Source of the DNA: an uncultured Lachnospiraceae bacterium | GTDB lineage: Bacteria; Bacillota; Clostridia; Lachnospirales; Lachnospiraceae | Direction of reading: 5' to 3' | Assembly: GCA_910586555.1 (NCBI GenBank) | Contig: CAJUJY010000042.1 | Coordinates: 1-31,484 of the forward strand | Length of the DNA: 31,484 nucleotides | Shown: piece by piece, positions 1 through 8,047 of the stretch | How the letters are laid out: every line of letters begins with the position of its first letter | How positions within the stretch are numbered: position 1 is the first letter of the stretch | The notes under the pieces: generated by a model | What the model saw: the letters and a program-made list of their open reading frames with translations, nothing else | Database searches by the model: none | Told to the model about the DNA's origin: nothing | Translations under genes and position numbers: made by a program

Positions 1-55
1 AACCCACCGCTTAAGAAGCGTGTATTTTAAAGGGCTTACTTAATGAGGTTAAAAA
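1..55 (-). repeat. Truncated copy of the TTTAACC 3'-UTR repeat family
   Basis: Read on the minus strand, the stretch begins TTTAACCTCATTAAGTAAG a few bases after the OPT transporter stop codon and runs off the window edge. It shares TTTAACC, AGCCCTTTAAA and a small CGCTT/AAGCG hairpin with the copy at 7855-8029, and its start matches the copies at 3102 and 26721. It should be transcribed as the 3' UTR of the transporter. Its function is unknown. Confidence 0.7.
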
Positions 56-57
56 AG

Positions 58-1962
58 TTAATCTGTTTTACTGCTTTTATGCAATGAAAAGTATACAAGG
101 GTTGCAAGTAATAATATAAAGAAAATAATTGCCCCTGTCTTGCCAAGCACTCCGCCAAGATCTATAAATCCTGCAACTGTACTATCTTTAAATGGTATAA
201 TTGCAAGTATGGCAAGTAGTATTCCTACAAGCCCTTCACCTGCAATAAGCCCTGAGCTATATAATATTCCGTTTTCAATAATTGATTTGCGTTCAGTATC
301 TGAACTGCATTTCTTTTTATTTTCTAAGAACCAGCGTATAACGCCGCCTATAAATATAGGTGAAGAAAGGTATATTGGAAGGTAAAGCCCGATAGCGATT
401 GGAAGTATAGGAAGGCCAAGGATTTCTATTGCTATTGCAACACCTACGCCGCAGAATACAAGCCCCCATGGAAGCGAACCGCCCATAACACCCTCTACAA
501 CAAGTTTCATAAGAGATGCCTGTGGTGCGGGAAGTTCTGTGGAACCATAACCCCATGCAGTATTAAGCAGGTACATTATTCCGCCTATTGCAAGCCCTGA
601 TATTACAGCACCAATTAATTCACCAATCTGCTGGCGCATAGGTGTAGCACCTACAATATAACCTGTCTTTAAATCCTGTGAAGTATCACCGGCCATTGCA
701 GCAACAATACATATTACTGTTCCAATACATATAGCTGATGCCATTCCTTTATAACCAGTAGTGCCAGCAGCCTTAAGCAGTGCAGTTGAAATAAGCAGTG
801 TTGCTATTGCCATGCCAGATACAGGATTGTTAGAAGAACCAACAAGGCCTACCATGCGGCTTGATACTGTAGCAAAGAAAAATCCAAATATTACAATTAT
901 AAGGGCACCAAGAAAGCTTATTGGTACAGACGGTATAATCCAGATTACAATAGCTATTATAAGGGAACCGCCAAGTACAAAAGGCATAGGAAGGTCTTTA
1001 TTTGTACGCAGGCTTTCTGCTTCTTTATGGCCAAATCCCTGTATAGCCTTGCCAAATGTCTTTATTATTGTTGGAAGTGTCTTTAAAAGGCTTATAATAC
1101 CACCTGCCGCAACAGCACCAGCACCGATATAACGTATATAGCTTCCCCATATTTTGTCAGGGGACATTTCACTGATTAATTTGTCAGAAGGTGCAATAAC
1201 AGCATCTGCTCCAAAAAGTGCAATAAGCGGCATAAGTACGAACCATGCTATAATAGCACCAGAAAACATATAACCAGATATTTTAATGCCACATATATAG
1301 CCAACACCTGCAAGTGCAGGAAGTACATCTATTCCAAATCCTGCACCTTTATGCGGCTTTATTTCCCAGGTTGGTTCAGAAGGGAAAAGTTTAATGCCAT
1401 CGGCTATAAATTTATATATTGCAGCAATTCCAAGACCTGAAAATACAATTTTTGATTTAGAACCCCCGCTTTCACCAGCAAGAAGGACTTCTGCACATGC
1501 TGTCCCTTCAGGGAATGGGAGCACCCCGTGTTCTTCTACAATAAGTGCGGTACGCAGTGGAACCATAAAAAGCACACCAAGCAGCCCTCCACAAATTGTA
1601 ATGGCAGCTATCTCAAGGAAATGCGGGGCAGTTATAGCACTGTCTTCATCTGCCCACATAAAAAGTGCCGGCAGGGTAAATATTGCACCTGCGGCAAGTG
1701 ATTCACCAGCAGAGCCTATGGTCTGCACCATATTGTTTTCAAGAATAGAGTTTTTTCTTAAAATCTTGCGTATAATCCCCATAGAAACAACCGCAGCAGG
1801 TATTGAAGCTGATACGGTCATGCCTACACGGAGTCCCAGGTAAGCGTTAGCACCGCCAAATACAACAGCAAGCAATGCACCAAGGATTACAGAAGTAACT
1901 GTAAATTCAGGCATTACCTTGTTTGATGGGACATATGGTTTAAAATTCTTATTATTATCCAT
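58..1962 (-). CDS. OPT family oligopeptide transporter
   Basis: A 634-residue polytopic membrane protein. The OPT family carries out secondary import of oligopeptides or metal chelates, probably with protons; the substrate here is not known. The N-terminal part has the family pattern: a hydrophilic start (MDNNKNFKPYVPSNKVMPEFT), a first helix followed by GGANAYLGLRVGMTVSASIPAA at about residues 36-57, and an ENNMVQTIGSAGES segment at about 75-88. Many hydrophobic segments follow to the C-terminus, and the length is normal for prokaryotic OPT proteins. The start ATG has GAGG five bases upstream. The gene is divergent from the small membrane protein at 2229. Its 5' UTR carries the pseudoknot-like element shared with the lipoprotein gene at 26942-27964. 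Family assignment is secure. Confidence 0.92.
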   Translation of the reverse strand: MDNNKNFKPYVPSNKVMPEFTVTSVILGALLAVVFGGANAYLGLRVGMTVSASIPAAVVSMGIIRKILRKNSILENNMVQTIGSAGESLAAGAIFTLPALFMWADEDSAITAPHFLEIAAITICGGLLGVLFMVPLRTALIVEEHGVLPFPEGTACAEVLLAGESGGSKSKIVFSGLGIAAIYKFIADGIKLFPSEPTWEIKPHKGAGFGIDVLPALAGVGYICGIKISGYMFSGAIIAWFVLMPLIALFGADAVIAPSDKLISEMSPDKIWGSYIRYIGAGAVAAGGIISLLKTLPTIIKTFGKAIQGFGHKEAESLRTNKDLPMPFVLGGSLIIAIVIWIIPSVPISFLGALIIVIFGFFFATVSSRMVGLVGSSNNPVSGMAIATLLISTALLKAAGTTGYKGMASAICIGTVICIVAAMAGDTSQDLKTGYIVGATPMRQQIGELIGAVISGLAIGGIMYLLNTAWGYGSTELPAPQASLMKLVVEGVMGGSLPWGLVFCGVGVAIAIEILGLPILPIAIGLYLPIYLSSPIFIGGVIRWFLENKKKCSSDTERKSIIENGILYSSGLIAGEGLVGILLAILAIIPFKDSTVAGFIDLGGVLGKTGAIIFFILLLATLVYFSLHKSSKTD

Positions 1963-2045
1963 TCTGGCCTCATTTCTGTGCTGCTATATAAATACCAGTA
2001 AATAATTAATTCTGTGGAAGCAGCACTTTGGCACAGAATTAAAAT
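1963..2045 (-). promoter_or_regulatory. Candidate pseudoknot leader (riboswitch-like) of the OPT gene
   Basis: On the minus strand, an 11-bp perfect hairpin (TTAATTCTGTG with CACAGAATTAA, plus-strand 2006-2016 and 2032-2042) encloses a 15-base loop containing GTGCTGC (2020-2026). This loop segment is the exact complement of GCAGCAC (1978-1984), just before the AGAAATGAGG ribosome site. Such an H-type pseudoknot would be positioned to gate translation. The string from CTGG to GAGG is almost the same upstream of the lipoprotein gene at 27964, where the paired bases change together. The ligand is unknown and I cannot match it to a known riboswitch class. Confidence 0.6.
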
Positions 2046-2052
2046 TATAATA

Positions 2053-2081
2053 ATTATAGCAAATTTGTCATAATTTTACAA
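2053..2081 (-). promoter_or_regulatory. Promoter of the OPT transporter gene
   Basis: On the minus strand there is TTGTAA (2076-2081), a 17-base spacer and TATAAT (2053-2058). Transcription should start just before the hairpin of the leader element, so the predicted 5' UTR is mainly that structure. Confidence 0.65.
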
Positions 2082-2135
2082 TTAAAAATATTGCCTGTAT
2101 ATAAAAAATATTAAATTTCTTTAAATTAAAAAAAA

Positions 2136-2165
2136 TGGTTGAATTTTTAATATATTTAGTATAAT
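2136..2165 (+). promoter_or_regulatory. Promoter of the five-helix membrane protein gene
   Basis: TATAAT lies at 2160-2165. TGGTTG is 18 bases upstream (2136-2141) and TTGAAT 15 bases upstream, so the -35 box is weak. It is divergent from the OPT promoter. Confidence 0.45.
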
Positions 2166-2228
2166 ATGTTGTATAAAATACTATTAACCAGTTTTTATAT
2201 ACCATGTAAACAAAAAGGAGGATACTAT

Positions 2229-2921
2229 ATGGCAGAAAAACGTAACTATTATGGAAACAGTGTTTATAACAACAGTAATACAGGCAGCAGCACACCAGGC
2301 TGGAAACAGCCAGCACAGTTTTTCCACTGGCTGGTGTATTTTTTAAAAAATCCTGTTAATGCGGCCAGGCAGTTAATATCAGACAGTGATATAATAAAAC
2401 CGCTTGTCCTTGTTGCAATTAATATAGCATCTGTATTTATTGCAAGCATAATATGTGTTGTAATTATGAATATAAGATACAGCCTTTATTTTTCCTGGGT
2501 ACATATACCTTCCACTGGAATAATAATTTTTGCAGTACTGCTTGCACTGGTCTTTGATTTTGGTTTTCCAGGATTATTGTTTGTAAGTACAAGCATAATA
2601 TTCAAGGAAAGAACAACGTTTTCAAAAATGCTTTCAATAACAGGAGGCAAAATAATAATTGATTCATTATTTATTCTTGCAGGTTCTGTACTTATGCTTT
2701 TTGGCAGTTTCTTTTTCTTTATATCTGTTGCCACAGGAAATATTATTTCCTTTACAATATTAATAACATTATATAATAAAGAAAGCAGGCTTATGGCAGA
2801 TAAAAAAGTTTACAGCCTGTCAGTTCCGGTGGTGGTTATTTCCATAATAATTATAATTATGTTAAAGGCAGTTTTATCATTTTCCATAGGAAACATATTA
2901 AACTATACAGGCTGGTTTTAA
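2229..2921 (+). CDS. Integral membrane protein with about five helices, possibly Yip1-like
   Basis: A 230-residue protein. The start ATG follows AAGGAGG at good spacing, which decides against an upstream in-frame ATG. A polar Tyr/Asn-rich N-terminus (about 1-27) is followed by a short amphipathic stretch (about 31-55) and five hydrophobic segments at about 58-80, 97-121, 141-163, 164-182 and 198-218. This arrangement resembles Yip1-type membrane proteins common in Firmicutes, but no signature motif is visible, so the family is a guess and no function is claimed. It has its own promoter, divergent from the OPT gene, and no obvious operon partner. A 168-bp perfect repeat lies in the gap after it. 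Confidence 0.75.
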   Translation: MAEKRNYYGNSVYNNSNTGSSTPGWKQPAQFFHWLVYFLKNPVNAARQLISDSDIIKPLVLVAINIASVFIASIICVVIMNIRYSLYFSWVHIPSTGIIIFAVLLALVFDFGFPGLLFVSTSIIFKERTTFSKMLSITGGKIIIDSLFILAGSVLMLFGSFFFFISVATGNIISFTILITLYNKESRLMADKKVYSLSVPVVVISIIIIIMLKAVLSFSIGNILNYTGWF

Positions 2922-3101
2922 GGACAGCCAGGCAGTTTTAAATCCAAAATACCTTATTATTGCTTTTTTAGCTTAATATATTTGTTTTATAGGGTGTTTT
3001 ACAACAAAAAAAGGGCATTTCACGTAATATATATTTAGTTTGCATAATAAATCTCCGAATAATTAAATGAATAATATGAAGCAACAATATATTGCAGGCA
3101 G

Positions 3102-3303
3102 TTTAACCTTATCAAGTAAGCCCTTTAAAGGGCACACTTCTATGTTGTGGAAACATAAGTGGTGGGTAGGGACTTACTTGTTTCAGTGGGAGTACAAGCT
3201 CCCACTGAAAAGCTGCGGTAGCGGCTATGAGGTTGATTTGTAAGTGGGCAAGTAGCCAATGCCTGCTTGCAGGCAATGCGGATTGCGAATATCCGCTTGA
3301 CTA
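3102..3303 (+). repeat. Four-way-junction intergenic repeat, copy A
   Basis: This is the main content of the 408-base gap between 2921 and 3330. Positions 3135-3302 are identical to 26749-26916. A closing stem (AACCTTAT 3105-3112 with ATGAGGTT 3227-3234) encloses three hairpins that abut with no unpaired base between them: 3113-3180, 3181-3210 and 3211-3226. A second structured part follows (3235-3303) with hairpin TGCCTG/CAGGCA. Before the hairpins merge there is a GCCCTTTAAAGGGC palindrome (3120-3133). The copy is on the same strand as the gene it follows and ends about 12 bases before the SD of the FlxA-like gene. The rest of the gap (2922-3101) shows nothing clear. Confidence 0.85.
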
Positions 3304-3329
3304 ATACATAATGAAAGGGGATAAATATT

Positions 3330-4097
3330 ATGATGGCAGTTGGAAATATAACAGATATAAATAATATGCAGCCTGGTTATGCAGGCAGGAATATGCAGGC
3401 AGATTCTGTAAGTAAAAATATACAGAAACAAATAGCAGATGCACAAAAGCAGTTACAGGAACTCTCTTCAAATGAAGATATGTCTATAGAAGAAAAAATG
3501 AAAAAAAGACAGGAAATACAACAAAAAATTACAAATCTTAACCAGCAGTTAATGCAGTACCAGACCAGACAAAGAAAGCAGCAGCAAAATGGAAGTTCTA
3601 TAGACAGCCTGGCAGCAAAACAAAAAAAACGGGGCAAAGCAAAAGCAGGCATCAATAAAAGCACTTTATCACAGGCAGGCATGGAGTCAATGCTTTCGGC
3701 AGGCTCTTCTATAGAACAGGCTAAAATACAGGGCAGTGTTGCCACAAAAATGGAGAACAGGGCAGAAATATTAAAAACAGAAATGAAATATGATGCTGGC
3801 GGAAATACAGAAGCAAAACAGGCAGAACTTGCAGAAATGGAGCAGAAAGCAGTAAACGCTTCTGCTATGCAGACAGATACACTATCTGATGCCAGGCAGA
3901 AAATGGAAGAATCCGAAGAAGCACAAGGACAGGAAAACAATACAGACAAAACAGGCAGTAAAGCAAAAACTGGAAAGGCACAAGAAGAAAATACAGATAT
4001 TAAAAACAATACAGATGCACCAGCAGAAGAAATACATGGAAATACAGAAATAACCCCCAGGCCAGTTGCCTATAAACCAATAGATATATCTTTATGA
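3330..4097 (+). CDS. FlxA-like coiled-coil protein
   Basis: A 255-residue, cytoplasmic, highly polar protein without signal peptide or membrane segment. Residues about 28-92 form a Gln/Lys/Glu-rich coiled coil (IQKQIADAQKQLQELSSNED followed by a second helix ending in repeated Q and K) of the kind seen in the FlxA-like family. The middle (about 100-190) is rich in Ala, Glu, Met and Gln, and the C-terminal third is low-complexity and acidic, with many Asn, Thr and Lys. AAAGGGG at 3314-3320 precedes two adjacent ATG codons; the first was taken. FlxA-like proteins are found in flagellated enterobacteria and many Lachnospiraceae, but their role is poorly known and no flagellar gene is nearby. A good terminator follows. 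Confidence 0.7.
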   Translation: MMAVGNITDINNMQPGYAGRNMQADSVSKNIQKQIADAQKQLQELSSNEDMSIEEKMKKRQEIQQKITNLNQQLMQYQTRQRKQQQNGSSIDSLAAKQKKRGKAKAGINKSTLSQAGMESMLSAGSSIEQAKIQGSVATKMENRAEILKTEMKYDAGGNTEAKQAELAEMEQKAVNASAMQTDTLSDARQKMEESEEAQGQENNTDKTGSKAKTGKAQEENTDIKNNTDAPAEEIHGNTEITPRPVAYKPIDISL

Positions 4098-4129
4098 CAA
4101 AAGACAAAATACAAGTTTACATAAATTAT

Positions 4130-4156
4130 AACCACTAGCTGTGCTGGTGGTTTTTT
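4130..4156 (+). terminator. Terminator after the FlxA-like gene
   Basis: AACCACTAGC and GCTGGTGGTT form a 10-bp stem (one G-U pair) with a three-base loop, followed by a run of six T. Confidence 0.85.
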
Positions 4157-4208
4157 ATTTTCTGCACTCACTGGCAGACTTAAAAATATTTATAAATATT
4201 TTACTATA

Positions 4209-4237
4209 TTAACAGTGATATAAATTTTTGCTATAAT
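4209..4237 (+). promoter_or_regulatory. Promoter of the membrane-anchored protein gene
   Basis: TTAACA (4209-4214), a 17-base spacer and TATAAT (4232-4237). It implies a 5' UTR of about 150 bases with two mutually exclusive hairpins (see findings). Confidence 0.65.
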
Positions 4238-4396
4238 ATATTATATAAACTAATTTTGCAAAAAATAGTGTTTTCAAATAAAATACAAGTTTCATCTGTT
4301 ATAGAGGGTGAAACACTATATGGAATTTGTCTGGTGAAGACACAGTATTTGAAGAAAGAATTAATTTTATTATTTTGATACAGGGGGGGGTAGAAA

Positions 4397-4981
4397 ATGA
4401 AAAATATAAAAAAAAGAAAAGTATTAACATTTATAATTTTTGCGTTGTGCACCGTAATATCCATAGCTATATTCTTAATACTTAAAAACTGGTTTCATTC
4501 ATATGGGGTACATTTTATTGGCAGTTATGGGCAAATCCATATATCACAGATGTGTGAAGGCATTGACCAGGATGGAAACAAAACCGTAGCCCGGAATGTA
4601 GTTGTTTATGGGGTAATTACCAGAAACCAGGAATTTAGCGGGACAATTACTATTGATGGCTTGCCGGAAATGGACGGGGTATTACCAGCAGGTGCAGCCG
4701 GAGTAAAAAAACAGCCTGGCGGATTATATGAGTTCTATAGTTGTATATTCCATGCCCTTCCAGCATGGTATAAAGACCCTGACCCATTAGCACGGTATAA
4801 AAAAGAATATAAAGAAGAACTGGATAAAAGCTGTTATGCAACTGTATGGTTAAAAGCAGAACAGATTGCAATGGAATTTCATGTTGGTGATACACACAGC
4901 AAAGAATACTATATATTTTATTCAGATAATGATATGTTTGATATTGTAAAAGAAAACATAAAAATATATAACGGGCTATAG
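4397..4981 (+). CDS. Membrane-anchored extracytoplasmic protein of unknown function
   Basis: A 194-residue protein. A basic N-terminus (MKNIKKRK) and one hydrophobic helix at about residues 9-30 form a signal anchor with no lipobox, so the remaining 165 residues should lie outside the membrane. The outer part is mixed alpha/beta by composition, with many aromatic residues and two Cys (about residues 52 and 116) that could pair. I recognise no family. The ribosome site is unusual: an uninterrupted run of eight G (4383-4390) six bases before the ATG, which could slip in length. The gene has its own promoter at 4209-4237 and is followed closely by uvrB, which has a separate promoter. Confidence 0.75.
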   Translation: MKNIKKRKVLTFIIFALCTVISIAIFLILKNWFHSYGVHFIGSYGQIHISQMCEGIDQDGNKTVARNVVVYGVITRNQEFSGTITIDGLPEMDGVLPAGAAGVKKQPGGLYEFYSCIFHALPAWYKDPDPLARYKKEYKEELDKSCYATVWLKAEQIAMEFHVGDTHSKEYYIFYSDNDMFDIVKENIKIYNGL

Positions 4982-5026
4982 AGGGGATTTTTATTCTTAA
5001 TTTACCTGTACTTTATATATATATGG

Positions 5027-5035
5027 TGTTATACT
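5027..5035 (+). promoter_or_regulatory. Extended -10 promoter of uvrB
   Basis: TGTTATACT is an extended -10 element (TG, one base, TATACT at 5030-5035) about 35 bases before the start codon. No good -35 box is seen. I did not find a clear LexA (GAACNNNNGTTC-like) operator. Confidence 0.5.
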
Positions 5036-5070
5036 ATAAAAACATCCCATAACGAAAGAGAGGTTTTTAT

Positions 5071-7053
5071 ATGCCAGGATTTAAAATTCATTCACCATAC
5101 CAGCCCACAGGTGACCAGCCACAGGCCATAGAAGCCCTTGTAAAAGGCTTTAAAGAAGGTAACCAGTTCCAGACGCTGCTTGGTGTTACAGGGTCAGGCA
5201 AAACATTTACTATGGCAAATGTAATCCAGGGTTTACAGAAACCAGCACTTGTAATAGCACATAACAAGACCTTGGCAGCACAGTTATATGGTGAGTTTAA
5301 GGAAATGTTTCCTGAAAATGCAGTAGAATATTTTGTAAGTTACTATGATTATTACCAGCCAGAAGCATATGTCCCATCTTCTGACACTTATATAGAAAAG
5401 GACTCTTCCATTAATGATGAAATAGATAAGTTAAGGCACTCTGCGACAGCCGCACTTACGGAAAGAAATGATGTAATTATAGTTGCCAGTGTTTCTTGTA
5501 TATACGGGCTTGGAAGCCCTGTGGATTACCAAAATATGACAGTTTCTTTAAGGCCTGGCATGGTAAAGGACAGGGATGATGTTATGCGCAGGCTTGTTGA
5601 TATACAATATACACGCAACGAAATGGATTTTAAACGTGGTACATTCAGGGCACACGGAGATGTACTTGAAATTTTTCCTGTTTCTGAATCTGATAAAGCA
5701 TTAAGGGTAGAATTTTTCGGCGATGAAGTTGAAAGGATTACTGAAATAGATGTGCTTACAGGACAGGTAAAGTCCGAATTAGGACATATGGTAGTATTTC
5801 CAGCATCGCATTATGTAGTAGATCCAGAAGCTATGGAAAGGGCAATACATGGGATTGAAGCTGAACTTGAAGAAAGAATACATTTCTTTAAAGGTGCAGA
5901 TAAACTTTTAGAAGCACAAAGAATTGCCGAAAGGACTAATTTTGATATAGAAATGATGAGGGAAACAGGTTTCTGTTCAGGAATAGAGAACTATTCAAGG
6001 CATTTAACAGGACTTAAAGAAGGGGAAACACCACATACACTTATGGACTATTTTCCAGATGATTTCCTTATTATAATTGATGAATCGCATATAACACTTC
6101 CACAGATAAGGGGAATGTTTGCAGGGGACAGGTCAAGGAAAACTACTCTTGTAAACTATGGTTTCCGCCTTCCTTCTGCACTTGACAACAGGCCTTTAAA
6201 TTTTGAAGAGTTTGAGGCACATATTAACCAGATGTTATTTGTATCTGCAACACCTAATATTTATGAAAAAGAACATGAACTTGCAAGAGCAGAGCAGATT
6301 ATCAGGCCTACAGGGCTTTTAGATCCTGAAATATTTGTAAGGCCTGTTAAGGGGCAGATTGATGATTTATTGTCTGAAACCAGGAAAACTGTTGCAGATG
6401 GCGATAAAGTAATGGTAAATACCCTTACAAAACGTATGGCAGAAGATCTTACAGATTACCTTAAAGAAGCTGGCGTAAGGGTAAGATATCTCCATTCAGA
6501 TATAGATACACTTGAGCGCTCTGAAATTATCAGGGACATGCGTATGGATGTATTTGATGTACTTGTTGGTATTAATCTTTTAAGGGAAGGCTTAGATATC
6601 CCTGAAATTGCACTTGTTGCTATACTTGACGCAGATAAGGAAGGCTTTCTGCGTTCAGAAATATCACTTGTACAGATTATAGGGCGTGCTGCACGTAATT
6701 CAGACGGGCATGTAATAATGTATGCTGACAAAATTACAGACTCTATGCAGAATGCAATAAATGAAACACAAAGAAGGCGTAAGATACAACAGCAGTACAA
6801 TGATGAACATGGAATAACACCACAGACAATTAAAAAAGCAGTACGTGATGTTATAAGCATATCTAAGAAAGTTGAAGGGCCTGTAAAAGAAATTAATAAA
6901 GATATTGAATCTATGGACATAAAGGAACTTGAAAAACTCGCTGCAAAACTTTCTAAAAAAATGAATACAGCGGCAGCAGAACTAAACTTTGAACTTGCAG
7001 CACAATTACGTGACCAGATTATTGAAATAAAGAAAAATATTATGGACAGATAA
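5071..7053 (+). CDS. uvrB: Excinuclease ABC subunit B
   Basis: The 660-residue DNA damage-recognition helicase of nucleotide excision repair. It is loaded by UvrA, opens the lesion and recruits UvrC. Visible landmarks are Walker A GVTGSGKT ending near residue 45, the tyrosine-rich beta-hairpin YYDYYQPEAYVPSSDTYIEKD (about 92-112) that inserts between the strands, DESH (Walker B), VSATP (motif III), the motif VI region QIIGRAARN, and a C-terminal UVR domain (about 615-660; ELNFELAAQLRDQI) that contacts UvrC. Length is normal for the family. The start ATG follows AGAGAGG. It stands alone here; uvrA is not adjacent, unlike in many Firmicutes. A perfect inverted-repeat element begins seven bases after the stop. 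Confidence 0.98.
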   Translation: MPGFKIHSPYQPTGDQPQAIEALVKGFKEGNQFQTLLGVTGSGKTFTMANVIQGLQKPALVIAHNKTLAAQLYGEFKEMFPENAVEYFVSYYDYYQPEAYVPSSDTYIEKDSSINDEIDKLRHSATAALTERNDVIIVASVSCIYGLGSPVDYQNMTVSLRPGMVKDRDDVMRRLVDIQYTRNEMDFKRGTFRAHGDVLEIFPVSESDKALRVEFFGDEVERITEIDVLTGQVKSELGHMVVFPASHYVVDPEAMERAIHGIEAELEERIHFFKGADKLLEAQRIAERTNFDIEMMRETGFCSGIENYSRHLTGLKEGETPHTLMDYFPDDFLIIIDESHITLPQIRGMFAGDRSRKTTLVNYGFRLPSALDNRPLNFEEFEAHINQMLFVSATPNIYEKEHELARAEQIIRPTGLLDPEIFVRPVKGQIDDLLSETRKTVADGDKVMVNTLTKRMAEDLTDYLKEAGVRVRYLHSDIDTLERSEIIRDMRMDVFDVLVGINLLREGLDIPEIALVAILDADKEGFLRSEISLVQIIGRAARNSDGHVIMYADKITDSMQNAINETQRRRKIQQQYNDEHGITPQTIKKAVRDVISISKKVEGPVKEINKDIESMDIKELEKLAAKLSKKMNTAAAELNFELAAQLRDQIIEIKKNIMDR

Positions 7054-7060
7054 TAAAATA

Positions 7061-7200
7061 TTTAACCTTAGATAAGAAATATCCGCAGCCTGGATTGCTG
7101 GCAATTTTTGGTTCTAAGCAGTTTCCTGCTGCTGGCAGGCATTGGCGGCAGGAGGTTGCTTGAAATGCAGGTTGCGGATATCTGCCTGGCTAAGGTTAAA
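7061..7200 (+). repeat. Inverted-repeat intergenic element after uvrB (TTTAACC family)
   Basis: The ends are a perfect 11-bp inverted repeat, TTTAACCTTAG (7061-7071) and CTAAGGTTAAA (7190-7200). Inside it a second perfect pair, ATATCCGCA (7079-7087) and TGCGGATAT (7173-7181), makes one long stem with smaller hairpins in the loop. The left end matches the other TTTAACC repeats and the ATATCCGC core recurs in them. It may act as the uvrB 3' end. No T run follows, so it is not a classical terminator. Confidence 0.8.
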
Positions 7201-7250
7201 CTGGAATATATTGTATATACAGAGTGATTTAACAGCAAAATAATTAAATA

Positions 7251-7802
7251 CTATATTTTTTTAAACTTATATAATAATTCACTTTCAATGCTTGCTAAAG
7301 ACCTTAAATCCCTGTCATACATAACATAATTGTCTAAATAACCCTGGTTTTCAATCTGGTTTTTATTTATCATATCACTATATGTATACCAGCCAAGCAG
7401 TTTCACTGTATTGCTATCTTTATAAAGCCTTGCTGAAATAAAAATATCCTTTGGATGGTTTTTTGCCTGTTCAACCATTTCCAGTGTCCGTATATGGAAA
7501 CTTTCTGTTCTCGTTTTTACATCTACTTTTAATTGTTCTGTTTCATTAATAAGTAAAAAATCATACTCATCTCTTTCATTATAAGATGAATGGTCTTCCT
7601 TAAAACATATGTCATTATCCATAAACAGCATTTTTACAGCCTTTTCACCAAGCTTGCCTTCAAACATTTTTATTTTCTTGTTTAACAGACCACCAGGATG
7701 GAAATCATGGCGGTTTGATGTAAAATCTTTGGATAATTCAGCATATTCTAAAGCTTCCTGGTATAAATCCCCACTAATAACATAACTTTCCCTTATAATC
7801 AT
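7251..7802 (-). CDS. Orphan protein with a PD-(D/E)XK nuclease-like core
   Basis: A 183-residue protein taken from the ATG at 7800-7802 (AAAGG upstream); a GTG three codons earlier is possible but overlaps the ribosome site. The pattern suggests the restriction-endonuclease fold: a first helix with GKLGEKAVKMLF (Glu53), then DEYDFLL (Asp81), then the strand LKVDVKTR with Asp94-x-Lys96, then IFISARLYKD and LLGWYTYSDM, typical of the later strands in this superfamily. Conserved acidic and lysine positions are seen directly; nuclease activity and target are inference. There is no methylase, integrase or phage gene nearby. It lies downstream of the aminotransferase on the same strand, with a structured repeat between them, so it could be co-transcribed. 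Confidence 0.7.
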   Translation of the reverse strand: MIIRESYVISGDLYQEALEYAELSKDFTSNRHDFHPGGLLNKKIKMFEGKLGEKAVKMLFMDNDICFKEDHSSYNERDEYDFLLINETEQLKVDVKTRTESFHIRTLEMVEQAKNHPKDIFISARLYKDSNTVKLLGWYTYSDMINKNQIENQGYLDNYVMYDRDLRSLASIESELLYKFKKI

Positions 7803-7854
7803 ATTTATCACCTTTCCCTGTAAAGCAATGTTTTATATGCCCACAGAATATCTA

Positions 7855-8029
7855 TTTAGCCAAGTGGATATTTGCAATCCGCATTGCAAGCAATCTCTAG
7901 TTTCAAGCAGACATCCACTATTTGCCCACTGCCAAAAACCCCAGCACCATTGCCGGTTTTAACCCTGGCCAATTTAACCCGCCGCTTAAGAAGCGTGAAT
8001 TTTAAAGGGCTGGTTTAATAAGGTTAAAA
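7855..8029 (-). repeat. TTTAACC-family intergenic repeat, divergent copy
   Basis: Read on the minus strand it starts TTTAACCTTATT 18 bases after the aminotransferase stop and ends with GGATTGCAAATATCCACTT, matching the right end of the 3102 and 26721 copies (GGATTGCGAATATCCGCTT). Its left half is close to the copy at 1-55. Paired AGTGGAT (7863-7869) and ATCCACT (7912-7918) replace AAGTGG/CCGCTT of the other copies, which supports pairing at this position. Confidence 0.7.
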
Positions 8030-8047
8030 ATTAAATTTTACAATAAA

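Noticed and set aside
3102..3303. tRNA-like gene in the four-arm repeat
   Set aside because: The fold has four stems, but there is no TTC-loop sequence, anticodon-loop pattern or 7-bp acceptor stem of tRNA size, and the arms are too long.
5030..5070. LexA (SOS) operator before uvrB
   Set aside because: I looked for a GAAC-NNNN-GTTC type palindrome near the promoter and found none.
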